Under the pieces are notes generated by a model. It worked only from the letters and a program-made list of their open reading frames with translations. It had not been told where the DNA came from and searched no databases. From assembly GCA_028710895.1 (NCBI GenBank), contig JAQTTH010000005.1, forward strand, positions 62,001 to 126,000: DNA of 64,000 nt, in the 5' to 3' direction. Source of the DNA: Paludibacter sp. (GTDB lineage: Bacteria; Bacteroidota; Bacteroidia; Bacteroidales; Paludibacteraceae). The position numbers and the translations under genes were made by a program. This document shows positions 17,268 to 26,828 of this stretch, piece by piece. Position 1 is the first letter of the stretch; each line of letters opens with the position of its first letter.

Positions 17268-18872
17268 TTAGTTTATCCTTTCAAAATATGGTAATCTGTC
17301 AATTGGAACAATAATCTTATATGAATTTCCTCCTTTATATATTTTACCATCATCAGCAATCCATTTTCCTTTGGGTAAAATAACTATACGTGTTAGATTG
17401 TCATCAAGCATAGGAGTCACTAGTATATTATCACCTAACATAAATTGGTCAACAATATTCTCAAATCCTTGTAAAGGGAATACATATTCCATATTTCTTA
17501 CTATTGGTTCACCGGTTGTTGCCGATTTTCTGGCCAGTCTTAATATCATTGGAGTAAACTTCTTTCTTATTTGGACAGCAGATTTAACTGCATCAAAATG
17601 AACACTATCCAATACTCTCCATGGCGCTACAGAAAATTGCATCATTGGCATCAATGCCTGACATTGAGCTGATCTTACAATTAGATTTTGATTAACCTTT
17701 GATAAATCTTCAAAACTATCTAAAAGTCCCCCCCCAATCATATCAGGACAGCAGAATGTATAACCAGATAGACCTTGCACAATAATTTGAGGTATCAGTA
17801 ATTTTAGATCTGACCAGTTATGGGCCTTGTCTTGTAATCGTTGTACCAAAGGCTTTCCTCCCATCTTCCAACATGCTCTAAACTCATTCAAAGGATATTT
17901 TAATCCAAAATTAGCATAGAGTTCGGATTGTTGATTTGGTGTAACATTTCCTTTACTTAGTGAATTTTCAGGATAAAAGTGAAAATCAGCTGCGTCGAAC
18001 TTAAATCCATCAATACCATATTTATTCTGTAAATTGTCTAACTGTTTATTAAACCAATCAACTGCATTAGCGTTTGAGAAATCTAATTCCGCAGAAATAC
18101 CATTCCACCATTCTATCATTATAATATTTTTTGCATTATCCCATGTTGAGGAAGAACTCCTTTTTTCCTTTAAAAATGCATTTTTATCTTTTAGATTGTA
18201 ATAAATAAGTTTTTGGTCGGCACTTACAAACGGACAAACCCAAAGCATCACTTTAAAACCCATTTCATGTAATTGATTCACCATTTCCTTTGGATTAGGG
18301 AAACGCCCCGGATGGAAATCCCATAAACCGTAGTCTTCTTGCCATGTATCATCAATCATAAAAACACCAGGAGGCAAACCATTATCAATAATTGATTTCG
18401 CATATTTTAAAATATCTTCTTGATTTTGATTATAATTAAGTTCTATCCATGTGTTGTATTGAGGTGCTTTAAACAATAAGCTATCAGGGAGCGAACCACT
18501 GGCTTTAAAAAACTCTCTGGAAACGAATTCTTGAACAGCCTTTAAATTATCTCCATATCTCCCAATTCTAACACTTCTGAGCGTATCTATAATAATTATT
18601 GAATCATGTTTGATTTCAAATTTGAAGGGCTGGTCACTCCAAACATATTGTCCTCTGCTTGTCAACAAAAGTGGTTGAACTTGGTTAGACTTATTTATAC
18701 CATAGAAATTAAAACTGTAATTTTTGTTAAATGGCATTAGATGACCATCGTTAATAACGCCTGCCCAAACTTTTTCATCTCTCTGAAGTAATATATTAGA
18801 GACTACTTGACCTGACAGATTGATATAATTAATTAAACTAATTATAACCAATGTAATAATTTTGATTCTCAT
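17268..18872 (-). CDS. Secreted GH31 family glycosidase
   Basis: A 534-residue protein with a signal peptide ending near LSGQ. The (beta/alpha)8 barrel shows the GH31 landmarks: PPGVFMIDDTW (168-177), FKVMLWVCPF (206-215), nucleophile D293 in DGFKFDAADF, and proposed acid/base D377 in GLSGYTFCCPDMIGGG. The family acts on alpha-linked sugars such as glucose, xylose, galactose or GalNAc. The subfamily cannot be fixed by eye, and the protein is shorter than many members. It is probably periplasmic. It lies after the SusC/SusD operon, separated by a terminator, so it may have its own promoter. Confidence 0.85.
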   Translation of the reverse strand: MRIKIITLVIISLINYINLSGQVVSNILLQRDEKVWAGVINDGHLMPFNKNYSFNFYGINKSNQVQPLLLTSRGQYVWSDQPFKFEIKHDSIIIIDTLRSVRIGRYGDNLKAVQEFVSREFFKASGSLPDSLLFKAPQYNTWIELNYNQNQEDILKYAKSIIDNGLPPGVFMIDDTWQEDYGLWDFHPGRFPNPKEMVNQLHEMGFKVMLWVCPFVSADQKLIYYNLKDKNAFLKEKRSSSSTWDNAKNIIMIEWWNGISAELDFSNANAVDWFNKQLDNLQNKYGIDGFKFDAADFHFYPENSLSKGNVTPNQQSELYANFGLKYPLNEFRACWKMGGKPLVQRLQDKAHNWSDLKLLIPQIIVQGLSGYTFCCPDMIGGGLLDSFEDLSKVNQNLIVRSAQCQALMPMMQFSVAPWRVLDSVHFDAVKSAVQIRKKFTPMILRLARKSATTGEPIVRNMEYVFPLQGFENIVDQFMLGDNILVTPMLDDNLTRIVILPKGKWIADDGKIYKGGNSYKIIVPIDRLPYFERIN

Positions 18873-18989
18873 TATTTAAAATTTTATTTTATATAAGTAT
18901 ATTTTCATCTCCAAGCATTGAAAAATATAATTACTGTGAAACAAAAGAGCGATTCACTAAAGTATATCTGACGTAAAGATTAATTTTAA

Positions 18990-19029
18990 AAACCGTAAAC
19001 TATAAGATTAGATTTATAGTTCACGGTTT
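18990..19029 (-). terminator. Terminator of the SusC/SusD operon
   Basis: AAACCGTAAACTATAA pairs with TTATAGTTCACGGTTT, a 16-bp stem with one mismatch and an 8-nt loop, about 33 bp after the lipoprotein gene. TTTAAAATTAATC follows on the minus strand. Confidence 0.75.
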
Positions 19030-19061
19030 AACTAAACATTCACAACCTGTTTTAATTTGTT

Positions 19062-20156
19062 CTACAATTTCACAATTGGAGTAAATTCCTGTACAGACAC
19101 AGCGTTGTCTCTGATTACTAATGTATCTTTAATTTTGTATGATTTATTTGTCAAAGAATTAGTTACACTGTAATCCAAGTAAAATGCCATTCTCTTCTTT
19201 CCACCCCATTTTTCCTTATCATTTGTAAAAACACCCGTACCATTAACTTGAACTGATGCATTAGCAGATTCACTAGTAATCGATACAACATTACCATTAA
19301 CTTCAAGAATTGCTCTAAAATTAAGCTTTGAAATTGCAAGCATATCTGCATAAAGTAACTTATTCAAAGAAATAGTTTTTAACAACGGGACATATGTAGA
19401 TTTTTCAATATACCCGTTCTCCCAACCATATCCTTTAGTTTGATTGGGAACGATACTCTCATTTGTTTCAACTCCTCTCTTTAAATACTTTCCATGAAAT
19501 TTGTTGACGTAATTTATTGCGAAGATTGTAAAATTTCGTGGTAAAATCATCCAGTCAGTGTTTATTCGAGGATCAATTCCCCATTTCTGGGCAACAGACG
19601 AAATAATTGATGGCAATGCAGATTGTTGCGGTTTTCCTTTTAAAATTGAGTCTGTTTGTGAATTTATAATTCTTAAAGGAAGCACATATTTCTTTTCACA
19701 AGAATATGGATCTGCAAAAAAAGCATCAGTTAATTGTATAGTAATACCACCATTAAAACTTCCCGAAGGAATTAATAAATCATTTGTATTTAAAGCATTA
19801 TAGTAATTATTGGGAAGCATTGCAACTTTTACTGTGTCAGTTCCATCCCAAAGGTAAAGACCATCAACCAAAGTTTGATCAACTTCAAAGGTAACTCTTC
19901 TATTTTGATTGTTTTTATATAAACCACCTACACTCGCCTTAATTTCAAAACGGTGATTAAGGTCGTTTGTATTATCATAATATAAAGATTCACCGAGTAC
20001 AAGTGTCCTAACAGGATATTGCCAAGCAAAATATGTAGTTGTGTATTTAAAGTCTGAAAAATCATTTTCTACATTTTGACACGAAAAAGTAAGAAGTGTC
20101 AAGAACAGGACTAAAGTTTTAATTATCAATCTATTTGTTATTTTCATAGAGTTCAT
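19062..20156 (-). CDS. DUF1735/DUF5627-type surface lipoprotein
   Basis: A 364-residue lipoprotein: a hydrophobic leader ends in LLTFSCQN with the lipidation cysteine near C26. Residues 30-180 look like a DUF1735 beta-sandwich (FEVDQTLVD, LPLRI). Residues 240-364 match DUF5627 in my memory of the family (KRMAFYLDYSVTN). Such proteins sit beside SusC/SusD pairs as surface glycan-binding proteins. The gene starts 13 bp after the second susD, making it the last gene of a five-gene SusC/SusD operon. No catalytic motif is visible. Confidence 0.7.
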   Translation of the reverse strand: MNSMKITNRLIIKTLVLFLTLLTFSCQNVENDFSDFKYTTTYFAWQYPVRTLVLGESLYYDNTNDLNHRFEIKASVGGLYKNNQNRRVTFEVDQTLVDGLYLWDGTDTVKVAMLPNNYYNALNTNDLLIPSGSFNGGITIQLTDAFFADPYSCEKKYVLPLRIINSQTDSILKGKPQQSALPSIISSVAQKWGIDPRINTDWMILPRNFTIFAINYVNKFHGKYLKRGVETNESIVPNQTKGYGWENGYIEKSTYVPLLKTISLNKLLYADMLAISKLNFRAILEVNGNVVSITSESANASVQVNGTGVFTNDKEKWGGKKRMAFYLDYSVTNSLTNKSYKIKDTLVIRDNAVSVQEFTPIVKL

Positions 20157-20169
20157 TATTTATAATATT

Positions 20170-21885
20170 CTATTGTGCAACATTCTGCACAATTTTATAA
20201 CATTTTAAAATCTCAGCATTTGGAATTGGTGCAAAATATTTAAATTGAGTGAAATTTCTTGGTTCATCGGAGATGGGTAATATTTCTGGATTAGCACCAG
20301 ACATAGTTATTCGTGCTTTATGAACCGTACCATTTAATTGCAATCCCCAACGTCTTAAATCAAAAAAACGGAATCCTTCAAAAGACAATTCAATTCTACG
20401 TTCATTTCGAACTAGATCCATAAATTCAGTTGATGGTAAATTTGATGCATAAGGGTCAGCGATTGGTATGCCACTACGTCTTCTAATTCCTTTAATCACT
20501 GTTCTTGCCGATTGAGGTGTGGTCCCAATTATGTAAGTTGCATCTGCTCCTTTACTTGCAGTCATAGCCTCTGCAAAAATTAAGTACATTTCAGTGGTTC
20601 TAAAAATAGGGTATATATTTTTCTTGCCTGAAACCGGATTAGTGATTGAAACATCAGGTCTTAGAAGTTTTTTTAAATAATATCCGGTACGTGTAGCTCC
20701 GGGATTTTCAATTCCATCCTTGGAATCATTTTTAGCTGTGTTAATTACAATCCCTTTTAGACTTCCTCCATCTCTAATAACAAGGCTATCAAGACGTTTA
20801 TTTCTGTTCAGGTATGGATTACCTGGATTGTAAATTGAACTAATTGATATGGGATACCCATCTTTATCTGGAAAAGCATCAACAAAATCCTGAGTAGGAT
20901 TTACCTGTCCTTTGCCATACTTAGAAGGAGGATAATTTTTTGCCTCTATAGTATTAGCCATATCAATGTCAGTAGTAGCTTCAACAATCTGATTCATTCT
21001 CCATATTATCTCGGTAGTACTTGGAGAATCTGAATTATAAAAGAGTTGATTCGTATACGATGATCCAATTGTATTTGTCCCGATTGCCAATGCTGAATAT
21101 TTTATAGCAGAATCGCAATACATTCGATTATATTCGCCATTATTATAAATAGGACTAGCAGCATGAAGATAGAGTCTAGCTTTGGTTGAATATGCTATTC
21201 TTTTTGTAAAACGACTTCTATTCTTTAAACCATATATTGGACTCGTAGTTCCTACATAGTCCATTGGTAATTTCATAATAGCCGAATCAAGATCGTTTGC
21301 AATATCTTCAACAGTAACATTATATGATGGTCTTGCTATATTTCTCCATGAATCGTCATTAACTGATATTACTCTGTTTAGATAGGGAACTCCCAAAAAG
21401 TTTCCCGAAATATCCTTCCCACCATAATATTGAAATAATAGGAGATGATGAAATGCTCTTAAACCATATGCCTCCCCAGTCCATCTTTTTCTATATGCCG
21501 AATCATTAGCTGCATTCGACCAACTAATCACCATTGTGGGCAAAAATTTCATAAATTGATTTATATTCATAATCGCTTTGTACGATGTAGACCAATTAGC
21601 CAGTGGATCAAATAATGAATTCCACGAACCTCCAACCATTCTTATATATGAGCTTTGTGGATCATTCATAACTGCATCATCGGTAGTACACTCAGAGAAA
21701 GTATATGTTGATGGTATAGCATTATAAGCTGTATTTAATAATCCCAATGCAATTTGAGGATTAGAAGAAACTCTTTCATCACTAATTACATTGTCTAATT
21801 CGGGATTTAACATTGACTCGCAACTTGCAAATAATAATATGTTGAATACAATTATTAGAATGTTTTGAATATTTATTGTTTTCAT
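20170..21885 (-). CDS. SusD/RagB-family glycan-binding lipoprotein (pair 2)
   Basis: A 571-residue lipoprotein with lipidation cysteine C22 in LLFASCES. The N-terminal TPR helices begin at ALGLLNTAYNAI, and the C-terminal RRSGIPIADP...RNERRIELSFEGFRFFDLRRWG signature is the SusD hallmark. It caps the partner SusC barrel on the cell surface and captures oligosaccharide. It starts 14 bp after the end of the shorter SusC gene. Confidence 0.95.
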   Translation of the reverse strand: MKTINIQNILIIVFNILLFASCESMLNPELDNVISDERVSSNPQIALGLLNTAYNAIPSTYTFSECTTDDAVMNDPQSSYIRMVGGSWNSLFDPLANWSTSYKAIMNINQFMKFLPTMVISWSNAANDSAYRKRWTGEAYGLRAFHHLLLFQYYGGKDISGNFLGVPYLNRVISVNDDSWRNIARPSYNVTVEDIANDLDSAIMKLPMDYVGTTSPIYGLKNRSRFTKRIAYSTKARLYLHAASPIYNNGEYNRMYCDSAIKYSALAIGTNTIGSSYTNQLFYNSDSPSTTEIIWRMNQIVEATTDIDMANTIEAKNYPPSKYGKGQVNPTQDFVDAFPDKDGYPISISSIYNPGNPYLNRNKRLDSLVIRDGGSLKGIVINTAKNDSKDGIENPGATRTGYYLKKLLRPDVSITNPVSGKKNIYPIFRTTEMYLIFAEAMTASKGADATYIIGTTPQSARTVIKGIRRRSGIPIADPYASNLPSTEFMDLVRNERRIELSFEGFRFFDLRRWGLQLNGTVHKARITMSGANPEILPISDEPRNFTQFKYFAPIPNAEILKCYKIVQNVAQ

Positions 21886-21899
21886 TGAAAAATATAGAT

Positions 21900-24800
21900 T
21901 TAAAATGACATTTTAACACCAAGAGAAAAATTCCTGGTTTGTATATATGAATTTGTTTGTCGTAATGCTGCATCCTGAGCTAAAAACAACAAATTAGAAC
22001 CATTCAGATAGATATTTACATCTTTAATAAAAGTATCACGCAACATTCTTTTGGTAACCATATAATTTAACTGCAATTTTCCTATCGAGAAATAATCTCC
22101 ATTGCGTATCCAAAAGTTGGAATTTATAAAATTATTGGTGCTTGTTTGTGCAGTCAATCTGGGATATGAAGCCGTAGTTGCAGTCTGATCAGTCCAACGA
22201 TTAAGAACCATCTCTGAATATTTTGTATTTCCATCAACCCAAAAATATGGGTTTCGATTTTCAGTTGAACTCATAACCCAATTATAGCCTAACTGACTTT
22301 GAGTAGCAATAAGCAACGAAAAGTTTTTGAACCCAAAGTTTAAATTTAATTTTTCGGTAAAACGGGGATTGTAATTTCCTAAGACAGACATATCATTATC
22401 ATTAACATATCCATTTCCATCTAAATCTAAATATGACATATCACCACGTCGGATAGTTCCATACTGCTGATGAGCAGATTGAGCTTGTGCATCTGAAGCA
22501 AAAAAACCAGTGAAAGTAAGGCCTCTAAAAGCATCAGGTGCAGTACCTGTATAATATTGAAATCCATTCTCGTGTATTTCATCAACTTTTACATATTTTG
22601 ATTCCGCAAATAAAACAGTTAGTCCAGCTGAAAACAGAAATTCTCCAAATTGTTTTTTATATACGGCAGTCACATCAACTCCCTGATAATCTGTCTCATT
22701 ATAATTCTCAAATGGAACGAATGAAGACATTAGAGTTGGATAATGATTTAGTCTTTGTACAACTTGATCTTTATATTTTGTATAAAAATAATTGGCGTCA
22801 ATATATAATGAATTTTCAAAAAGAGAAGTTTCAAAACCAAAATTATAGTTTATCATTTTCTCAGGCCTCAAATTTAGATTTTCTGTTTGAGAAATAAACA
22901 TTGAAGAATAATTATAACCTCCAACATCTCCAGTTGAAAAAGCACTTCCACCAGAATAAATTTGTTTATATAAGTTGTATCCAAAATATGGCGATGCATC
23001 TGTATTCAAAATTCCTGCTGTAGCCTTCAATTTAAAGGATTTGACAAAACTTTGTTTATCCCAGAAGTTTTCTGAGCTAATTATCCAACCCAATCCCAAT
23101 GAAGGTGAAAATGAAATTCTATTACCTTGAGCTAATTTGTCAGAATTCATTATAGAACCATTAAATTTAATAATATATTTTTCATTATAGTTATAATCGC
23201 TACGGATTCCAATATGTGCATCTTTATTAGCGTGAATAGAGTTCTCAACAGTTGCTCGCGAATAATAACCAAACAATGATGCTGATAAATTGTGGTTATT
23301 TCTAAAACTACGATCATAATCAAGACTAATTCTACTCATAATATTTCTATAGAAACCTCCAGAAGTAAGTGTCAAAACACCTGTATGTGTGTCATTATTA
23401 ATCGTATTGAGTCCTGAAATTTTTCCTGTTACATTGTTCCAAATTGGCTCATATATTGCATAGGTATTTTGAATTTCCTGTGAAAATCTACCATGATTAT
23501 CAAATGAAATATTACCATCTAAGTTCAATCCATTTATAAAGCTATTTAGATTAAATTTAACTCCAGCATTTAATTGCATAGTTTGGCTAAAATTGGTCGA
23601 ATAGCCTGCAGAATTCAATTCACCATATATGTTTTTGCCATATGTATTTTTAGATGTTAGACCTTGTCCTCCTAGTATATAATTTCCACCTAACTTTGAC
23701 AATGCACCTGTCAGTGTAGGATCATCGAACATATTTAATGGAATTAATGGTGTATAGTCATTAGGTCTGTAAGTTGATGCCATTGCGAAAAAATCAGTTC
23801 GTGGCGTCTTACTTACATCTAGAACAAAAGCTGCATCTAAATAACTGGAAATCTTATCTGTTACATTGTAATTAACGTTAGCCCTAACTCTTAATTTATC
23901 AATTCCATAATTGTATGTATCAGATTTGTACAATGCATCCTGGTGTTCCCAACCTATATTTGTATAATATGTTGCAATTCTGTTTCCTCCGCTGAACTCA
24001 CCAATAAAACGCGTGCTACTTGACACTGGTTTGAGAAAATCTGAACCATAGTAATTTATATCTGGGTATCGATAAGGGTTTTGTCCATTGTAATTGTTGA
24101 TATCTGATTCACTATAATCAGGCATTTTATTGGGATTATCATTTATTTGAGCCTCAGAAAATAATTTGAGGTAGTTTTTCGAGTTAAGATATTTGGGTAT
24201 CTGTATTGGAGAAATTAGACCTTTTTCAAAACTAAATTTAGTGACCTTTTTATTGGCAACTCCTCTTTTTGTATTTACTTGAATTACTCCATTTTGTGCT
24301 TGACTTCCATAAAGTACATACGAATTAACATCCTTGACAATAGTTATATTCTCAATTTCTTCTGGCATTAACAATGAAGCATCCCTAGGCAATCCATCGA
24401 CTAAGACTAACGCATCTCCAATGCCTAAAAGATTAATACCATTTCTATTTCCAATACCATAAGTCTCTAATATTGACTGAAATGTATTCGTATTATCTAT
24501 TGCAATAATATCTGGAACATTAATACTGGCAATATTACCAACCATCAAATTTCTATTTTCTGAATGATAAGCGGTTGTCAATATTGAATTATTGCCAAAA
24601 TAACTTTTATTAGGTTTTAAAGTTATAACGTTCACCTTTCCAGATGAATTTATTGTTATAGGAAAATAACCTGTTTTTTCAATCAAAATATCAGTATTTT
24701 GATTAACATTTATAGTGAAGGTTCCATTGGGTTGTGAATAGCATATAACTGAACCTTGATTTCCATAAATAGTCACATTTTCAATTGGTTGATTATTTAA

Positions 24801-24929
24801 ATCAATAACTTTGCCCAAAAATGTAAATTTAAGCTTATCACTGTTTTGAGCACTTAAATTTAGTACACAAATAAATCCAAAGAAAAGTGTTAGTCGAAAA
24901 ATGTCTCGAAAAAATATATAATTTCTCAT
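21900..24929 (-). CDS. SusC/RagA-family TonB-dependent transporter (pair 2)
   Basis: A 1009-residue outer-membrane importer. The signal peptide ends near NLSAQ. A carboxypeptidase-regulatory-like domain spans about 33-110 (FLGKVIDLNNQPIENVTIYG). The plug (about 120-230) includes LVLVDGLPRDASLLMPEEIE and YGSQAQNGVIQVNTKRG, and a 22-strand barrel should follow to the terminal Phe. It lacks the N-terminal STN signalling domain present in the other SusC of this locus, so it should not contact FecR. It forms a pair with the following SusD. Confidence 0.94.
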   Translation of the reverse strand: MRNYIFFRDIFRLTLFFGFICVLNLSAQNSDKLKFTFLGKVIDLNNQPIENVTIYGNQGSVICYSQPNGTFTINVNQNTDILIEKTGYFPITINSSGKVNVITLKPNKSYFGNNSILTTAYHSENRNLMVGNIASINVPDIIAIDNTNTFQSILETYGIGNRNGINLLGIGDALVLVDGLPRDASLLMPEEIENITIVKDVNSYVLYGSQAQNGVIQVNTKRGVANKKVTKFSFEKGLISPIQIPKYLNSKNYLKLFSEAQINDNPNKMPDYSESDINNYNGQNPYRYPDINYYGSDFLKPVSSSTRFIGEFSGGNRIATYYTNIGWEHQDALYKSDTYNYGIDKLRVRANVNYNVTDKISSYLDAAFVLDVSKTPRTDFFAMASTYRPNDYTPLIPLNMFDDPTLTGALSKLGGNYILGGQGLTSKNTYGKNIYGELNSAGYSTNFSQTMQLNAGVKFNLNSFINGLNLDGNISFDNHGRFSQEIQNTYAIYEPIWNNVTGKISGLNTINNDTHTGVLTLTSGGFYRNIMSRISLDYDRSFRNNHNLSASLFGYYSRATVENSIHANKDAHIGIRSDYNYNEKYIIKFNGSIMNSDKLAQGNRISFSPSLGLGWIISSENFWDKQSFVKSFKLKATAGILNTDASPYFGYNLYKQIYSGGSAFSTGDVGGYNYSSMFISQTENLNLRPEKMINYNFGFETSLFENSLYIDANYFYTKYKDQVVQRLNHYPTLMSSFVPFENYNETDYQGVDVTAVYKKQFGEFLFSAGLTVLFAESKYVKVDEIHENGFQYYTGTAPDAFRGLTFTGFFASDAQAQSAHQQYGTIRRGDMSYLDLDGNGYVNDNDMSVLGNYNPRFTEKLNLNFGFKNFSLLIATQSQLGYNWVMSSTENRNPYFWVDGNTKYSEMVLNRWTDQTATTASYPRLTAQTSTNNFINSNFWIRNGDYFSIGKLQLNYMVTKRMLRDTFIKDVNIYLNGSNLLFLAQDAALRQTNSYIQTRNFSLGVKMSF

Positions 24930-24954
24930 AATTTAATATCAATTCTATCGTTAA

Positions 24955-26817
24955 TTACCAACCTGGATTTTGACCAAATCCTTTATAAATTTGTGTCTGT
25001 GAATCTTTTATTGGCATCCAATAATGTTTTTTATCGAAGTTTTTTTTTGCATATGAGCGAATCTTAAAATAAGTATGATTTTTATCAAAATCCAATACAT
25101 CAACCCTCATATATTCAGGCTTATCAGCGACATACCATCGTCTTAAGTCATACCATCTATGACCTTCAAATGCCAATTCTACAGCACGTTCCCGTCTAAT
25201 AGTCTCTCTTAAATCAGCATCTGTTGCATATAAGTGTAATGGTAATGGTAGTGAGGTGCCATCAGGTAGCAAGACTCTATCTCTCACTGCTTTTACAGCT
25301 TCCCATGCTTTTATTTTGCATGTTTGTACATTAGGATCCACATCTGCTGGTGACACATTACATCCGTATGCTTCATTTACAGCTTCAGCATACATTAAAT
25401 AAACATCTGCTAATCGAATATTAGGTAAACGTCTATTTATCGTTGATGACCATTGATTTGTCGGATGCGATGAGTAAATTGTACTATCTCTGAATTTTTG
25501 CCAACCGTAACCTGTATCACTATTTCCATTTCCATTACGATCTCTACCTCCAATATAAAATTGTGCTGAAGTAGCCGGCTTTGCATTTGCAGAATTATAC
25601 ATCAGAGTAGCCCCATCAGTTACAATATTCTTATAAAATCTTGGATCTCTGTTTTGCCACGGATTGATTGCTGGAGTATCATAAATAGTTGGATTAAAAT
25701 TTTCTCCATTATTCATTCCAAAGTTTTCAACATAATTTTCAAGTGGCCCACAGCCTAATGTCCACCCCCCCATTGAATTATACATATCTCCAATATGAGT
25801 TTCTCTTAGCCTAGCCAAAAGTGGTGGGCTTATAATATTTTCTTTACCACTACTTGGAATCAATCCATTAAATGCATAAAAATTATCACTATAATTAGAC
25901 CAAGGTAAGAGATCATATACATTTCCACCTGTGATAGCCGATAGTTTTAAAATCTCCCCAAAATATTTTACTGCTTTCTTACAATATTCTTTATTATATA
26001 TGTATCCTCCAGGGCCATTAGAAGCTCCATTCATTAAAGGGCTTCCTGCATAGAGCATAGCTTTTCCAAGCAATGCATAAGCTGCTCCTTTAGTTATCCT
26101 ACCTGAATTAGTTCCAATTGTTATTTGCCCGGTTGCAGTTTGATCCCAATCAATTGGCAATTTGTCAACAGCTCTCAAAAGATCTTTTTCTATTGAATCC
26201 GATGTTTGTGCATAAGTAAGTCTTGGGAAATTTAACTGTTCATCAGCTTTCAAAACTCGTGTAATATACGGCATTCCTCCCCATACACGAATTATATGAA
26301 AATTAAAATACGCTCTAAGAAACAAAGCTTGTCCTTCAATTAAATCTTTTTGTTCCTGAATTGGAGCTCCCTTATATGGAATCACCAATTTATTAACATT
26401 CTCTAATGCGATATTCATATTACGTATTCCCAACCAACCTCCATCCCAATATCCAACTATTGAGTTTCCATCTGATGTTGGCTTTGCATTCGCAACATAT
26501 TTAAAATTGCTATTTGCATAAAAGATGCATTCTTGCGAACGCTCCCAAGAGCGATAATCTGAATTTACGGCACCCATAAAATCACTTCTTGGCATAAGTA
26601 GATCATCTCCAAAATTAAATATCGAAGATGTAAAGCTTGTCATTGGATCTTGCATGCAATAGTAACCTTCCTCAATAAAGCCTTGAAATTTGTCATAAGA
26701 TTTGAAAATATCTTCTGAAGTGAGTCCTGCATCTGGAGCTTTATCTAAATATTCATTACAAGAAGTGTAAGCAAATGCAAAAACAACACATGTAAATATT
26801 AGTAAATATTTTTTCAT
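24955..26817 (-). CDS. SusD/RagB-family glycan-binding lipoprotein (pair 1)
   Basis: A 620-residue lipoprotein with lipidation cysteine C20 in AYTSCNEY. The family landmarks are APDAGLTSEDIF near the N-terminus, QALFLRAYFNFHIIRVWGG in the TPR region, and the C-terminal RRERAVELAFEGHRWYDLRRW motif. It is longer than its paralogue, with an extra loop region around residues 340-420. It starts 11 bp after the STN-type SusC and forms the surface half of the first import pair. Confidence 0.95.
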   Translation of the reverse strand: MKKYLLIFTCVVFAFAYTSCNEYLDKAPDAGLTSEDIFKSYDKFQGFIEEGYYCMQDPMTSFTSSIFNFGDDLLMPRSDFMGAVNSDYRSWERSQECIFYANSNFKYVANAKPTSDGNSIVGYWDGGWLGIRNMNIALENVNKLVIPYKGAPIQEQKDLIEGQALFLRAYFNFHIIRVWGGMPYITRVLKADEQLNFPRLTYAQTSDSIEKDLLRAVDKLPIDWDQTATGQITIGTNSGRITKGAAYALLGKAMLYAGSPLMNGASNGPGGYIYNKEYCKKAVKYFGEILKLSAITGGNVYDLLPWSNYSDNFYAFNGLIPSSGKENIISPPLLARLRETHIGDMYNSMGGWTLGCGPLENYVENFGMNNGENFNPTIYDTPAINPWQNRDPRFYKNIVTDGATLMYNSANAKPATSAQFYIGGRDRNGNGNSDTGYGWQKFRDSTIYSSHPTNQWSSTINRRLPNIRLADVYLMYAEAVNEAYGCNVSPADVDPNVQTCKIKAWEAVKAVRDRVLLPDGTSLPLPLHLYATDADLRETIRRERAVELAFEGHRWYDLRRWYVADKPEYMRVDVLDFDKNHTYFKIRSYAKKNFDKKHYWMPIKDSQTQIYKGFGQNPGW

Positions 26818-26828
26818 ATTAATTAAAA